Part shown: positions 6,798 through 8,771 of the stretch, piece after piece
Layout of the letters: each line of letters opens with the position of its first letter
Position numbering within the stretch: position 1 is the first letter of the stretch
Assembly: GCA_900556135.1 (NCBI GenBank)
Contig: USNR01000043.1
Span: forward strand, 1-8,771
Length of the DNA stretch: 8,771 bases
Reading direction: 5' to 3'
Source of the DNA: an uncultured Clostridium sp.
GTDB taxonomy: Bacteria > Bacillota > Clostridia > TANB77 > CAG-508
Program-made: the position numbers and the translations under genes
Notes under the pieces: generated by a model
Databases searched by the model: none
The model's input: only the letters and a program-made list of their open reading frames with translations
Told to the model about the DNA's origin: nothing

Positions 6798-6825
6798 CCC
6801 CGGCATGAAACATTGCCGGGTTTTT
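6798..6825 (+). terminator. Terminator of the 134-aa gene
   Basis: CCCGGCA (6799-6805) pairs with TGCCGGG (6814-6820), with ATG/CAT partial pairing at the top, followed by TTTTT (6821-6825). It is the most GC-rich hairpin in the window, consistent with the higher GC of the gene it serves. Confidence 0.92.
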
Positions 6826-6981
6826 CTTACTTTAAGGTAAGCATAAAAAAGATTTATATTTTAGAATTGAAACAACAAAAGTTATTTGAAAACTTGATTA
6901 TTTTATAAATTTTATATACATTAATATATAAGAAAAAGAGAAAGACAGTAAACCATACATGCAAAATAAAAGGAGAAAATT
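6826..6981 (+). promoter_or_regulatory. Upstream region of the Csx3-like gene, weak promoter candidate
   Basis: The 156-base gap is very AT-rich. The best promoter candidate is TTGATT (6894-6899), 17 bases and TACATT (6917-6922); a nearby TTGAAA (6886) has no well-spaced -10. No clear operator palindrome is seen. LysR-type binding sites (T-N11-A) cannot be singled out in such AT-rich DNA. Confidence 0.3.
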
Positions 6982-8469
6982 GTGAAAATAGTATTTTGTG
7001 GACCTCCACATTCTGGAAAGAGTGTACTTATTGCTAATTTAATAAAAAAATTACCTTCAGATGGATACACAATAGTAAGAGCATGTCCTGATGGAGAAGG
7101 AGTATGGTCTAATAATGCCAACCAAGCTGAGATAAGGCTGGTAAGAAAAAAAGGAGAATTTACAAAAGAATTTATAGAAGATACCTGCCAAACAATAGAT
7201 AAGCAAACGTCACCAATAGTAATTGTAGATGCGGGTGGAATAATTTCAAAGGAAAACGAAGAAATCTTTAAACATTGTGATAGTTTTTTAGTAATAAGCA
7301 GAGATAAAAAGGCAAAAGAAAATTGGATGCAATTTGGAAAGAGTATTGGACTAAATTGCGTTGGGAGTTTTGATTCAAGCCTTGATGGAAAAGAAAAATT
7401 ATATTCAGAAAGGCCATATATACAAGGAAATTTAGTTGGATTAGAGAGAGGAACAACATTACTTAAATCACCACTAATAAGCAAATTAGCCAAAGATTTG
7501 ATAAAAAGAAGTAAATATATAGAAAAAACAAAAGCGAAAATACCAGAAGAATCAACGCATACCGTTATAGATGATATGGATATAGGATTTGAACTAAACT
7601 ATGGTGTTCATCTTAGTGACGTAGATGGAATGAACTTGAAAAAAGTAAAATGGAGAGAAGAAGCAGTACCTAAGATATACAATCTAATTTCACAAAAAAT
7701 TGAAAAGGGAGAGCAAGTACGAATACAAGGAGTTAGAGCTAATTTTGTTTTAACAACTTTGTGCAAAGCTTTAGCAAAACAAGGTGCAAAATCTATTGAA
7801 ATTTATGATGCTAGAACTAAAAAATATGTCCCAATAAAAAATTTAAAAAAGAAGAAAGGCATACAGCAGTCATCAGAATTAGAATATCATGTTTTAGAAA
7901 ACGAAAAAAATGCTTTTTTAGATGTAGATATAACAAAAGATCAGTATTCAGTAGATGATATGAAAGATTATATTTTGCCAAAAATAAAAAGAGAAAAGAA
8001 TCTTTATTTATCTGGAAGAATACCACTTTGGCTATTAGCATCAATAGTTAATAGCTATGATACAAATAAAATATATACATTTCAGCCAGGAAAAGGATTC
8101 ACGTGTATATCATCAGCAAATGAAAAAGAATTAGGAGAATTAGTAACAGGTCCGGAAGGAATAGACATAAGTAAATACTATAAAGATAAAAAAGAAAAAG
8201 GCAAAACAAATTTACCAGCAATAATAAAAAGACAAGGAATTATATCAAGAATAAAAAGAATGATGTCTGGTAAAGAAAATAATAAAAAATACATAGATAG
8301 CACAATAATGTCAGAGATAATTAAGGCAGGGAATATATATAGATTTGAAAAAGATGAATTTTCATCAAGAATTAAAGCAATTGTTTCATCCAAATCAGTT
8401 GTATCTGAAAGAGATAATAAAAGAAATAATAAAGAAAAGAAAAAAATAAAAGATGAAAACGAACATTAA
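6982..8469 (+). CDS. P-loop NTPase fused to two Csx3-like domains
   Basis: This 495-aa protein appears to be a soluble nucleotide-binding protein. Residues 1-170 are a P-loop domain: Walker A GPPHSGKS at 7-14 (Lys13), a conserved-looking RACPDGEGVWS at 33-43, a Walker B-like IVIVDAGG at 79-86 and a FLVIS strand at 102-106. Residues about 300-378 align by eye with CRISPR-associated Csx3: LSGRIPLWLLASIV (343-356) against its ISGRGPIWL core, then FQPGKG (367-372) at its YDPRLG turn. Residues about 203-285 look like a second, more diverged copy (VRIQG at 246-250, IYDAR at 274-278). Positions matching Csx3 catalytic His60 and Asp69 are Asp360 and Gln368 in the second copy; the first keeps the Asp (276) but lacks the His. 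A Lys-rich tail (400-495) follows. It starts with GTG, 6 bases after AAGGAG. Fusions of Csx3 with a P-loop domain are known in type III CRISPR contexts, as I recall with Csx3 first. No cas genes are seen here. The homology is from memory. Confidence 0.75.
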   Translation: MKIVFCGPPHSGKSVLIANLIKKLPSDGYTIVRACPDGEGVWSNNANQAEIRLVRKKGEFTKEFIEDTCQTIDKQTSPIVIVDAGGIISKENEEIFKHCDSFLVISRDKKAKENWMQFGKSIGLNCVGSFDSSLDGKEKLYSERPYIQGNLVGLERGTTLLKSPLISKLAKDLIKRSKYIEKTKAKIPEESTHTVIDDMDIGFELNYGVHLSDVDGMNLKKVKWREEAVPKIYNLISQKIEKGEQVRIQGVRANFVLTTLCKALAKQGAKSIEIYDARTKKYVPIKNLKKKKGIQQSSELEYHVLENEKNAFLDVDITKDQYSVDDMKDYILPKIKREKNLYLSGRIPLWLLASIVNSYDTNKIYTFQPGKGFTCISSANEKELGELVTGPEGIDISKYYKDKKEKGKTNLPAIIKRQGIISRIKRMMSGKENNKKYIDSTIMSEIIKAGNIYRFEKDEFSSRIKAIVSSKSVVSERDNKRNNKEKKKIKDENEH

Positions 8470-8484
8470 ATAGGAGGAAAAAAT

Positions 8485-8771
8485 ATGAATGCAGATTTAG
8501 AATTATATCGTGTTTTTTGTGAAGTAGTAAAACATAAAAATATATCCAAAACAGCTGAAAGTTTATACATTTCACAATCAGCAGTAACACAAGCAATTCA
8601 GAAATTAGAAACATTGCTAGGAGGAAAAGTATTTTACAGAAGTAAAAAAGGAGTAGAACTAACAGAGGAAGGTAGAAACTTATACGAATACATAAAAAAC
8701 AGTATAGAAACAATGAGTAATGCAGAAAATATCTTTTCTCAATATACAAATATTATCGCCATTTTGAATCC
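8485..8771 (+). CDS. LysR-type transcriptional regulator, N-terminal part
   Basis: The gene runs off the right edge; 95 codons are visible. The first about 60 residues are a typical LysR winged helix-turn-helix: a first helix with ELYRVFCEVVKHKNISKTAE, then LYISQSAVTQAIQKLE as the recognition region, LGGKVFYRSKKGVELTEEG as the wing, and a linker helix from residue 65. AGGAGG lies 7 bases before the ATG. It starts 15 bases after the stop of the Csx3-like gene in the same direction, so the two are probably co-transcribed. LysR proteins normally sense a small ligand through a C-terminal domain, which is not visible here. The last few codons (IIAILN) do not look like the usual LysR continuation. 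Confidence 0.93.
   Translation, partial: MNADLELYRVFCEVVKHKNISKTAESLYISQSAVTQAIQKLETLLGGKVFYRSKKGVELTEEGRNLYEYIKNSIETMSNAENIFSQYTNIIAILN

Noticed and set aside
6921..7493. 190-codon open frame on the minus strand
   Set aside because: It is antisense to the P-loop domain, has no ribosome site, and its composition is the mirror of the AAA-rich sense codons. The sense frame carries a clear Walker A motif.
8372..8749. 125-codon minus-strand frame rich in Leu, Phe and Tyr
   Set aside because: The apparent membrane-protein look is the reverse complement of Lys/Glu-rich codons. The plus strand encodes the tail of the Csx3-like protein and an obvious LysR domain.
6826..8771. CRISPR array or cas genes near the Csx3-like gene
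   Set aside because: I looked for regularly spaced direct repeats of about 25-37 bases and for Cas10, Csm/Cmr or Cas1/2 motifs in the whole window and saw none.

Overview
This is a low-GC, AT-rich window (coding GC roughly 22-35% where I counted it) with strong AGGAGG-type ribosome sites, ATG/GTG starts, consensus sigma-A promoters and compact rho-independent terminators. These signs, with the family content (M18 aminopeptidase, VanW/G5 surface protein, S66 peptidase, LysR regulator), suggest a Clostridia-type Firmicute. I cannot name a species from the sequence.

Layout. Bases 46-91 are the 3' half of a tRNA-Arg(UCU) gene without its 5' half. This is the footprint left at the far edge of an element integrated into a tRNA anticodon loop, so bases 1-45 are probably the tip of an integrated element and the chromosome resumes after 91. 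Next come an M18 metallo-aminopeptidase (minus strand) and, divergently, a membrane-anchored VanW/G5 cell-wall protein (plus strand). An S66 LD-carboxypeptidase/MccF-type serine peptidase (minus) and a small orphan gene (minus) follow, then a complete tRNA-Arg(ACG) with its own promoter and terminator (minus). A small island follows with two orphan genes in divergent orientation (107 and 134 aa). Their GC is about 40-42%, clearly above their neighbours, and each is closed by a strong terminator.

The right end holds the most interesting locus: a 495-aa protein with an N-terminal P-loop NTPase domain and then two consecutive segments that resemble Csx3, the ring-nuclease-like accessory protein of type III CRISPR systems. 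The residues matching the catalytic His and Asp of Csx3 are largely replaced. Fifteen bases downstream, in the same direction, a LysR-type regulator starts and runs off the window. No CRISPR array and no cas genes are visible here, so this looks like a Csx3-related sensor or regulator, possibly working with a LysR protein outside a standard CRISPR locus.

Most genes appear to be single transcription units, each with a recognisable promoter and terminator. The only likely operon is the Csx3-like gene plus lysR pair. The M18, VanW and S66 products are ordinary housekeeping or envelope functions: peptide turnover, cell-wall binding and muropeptide or peptide cleavage.
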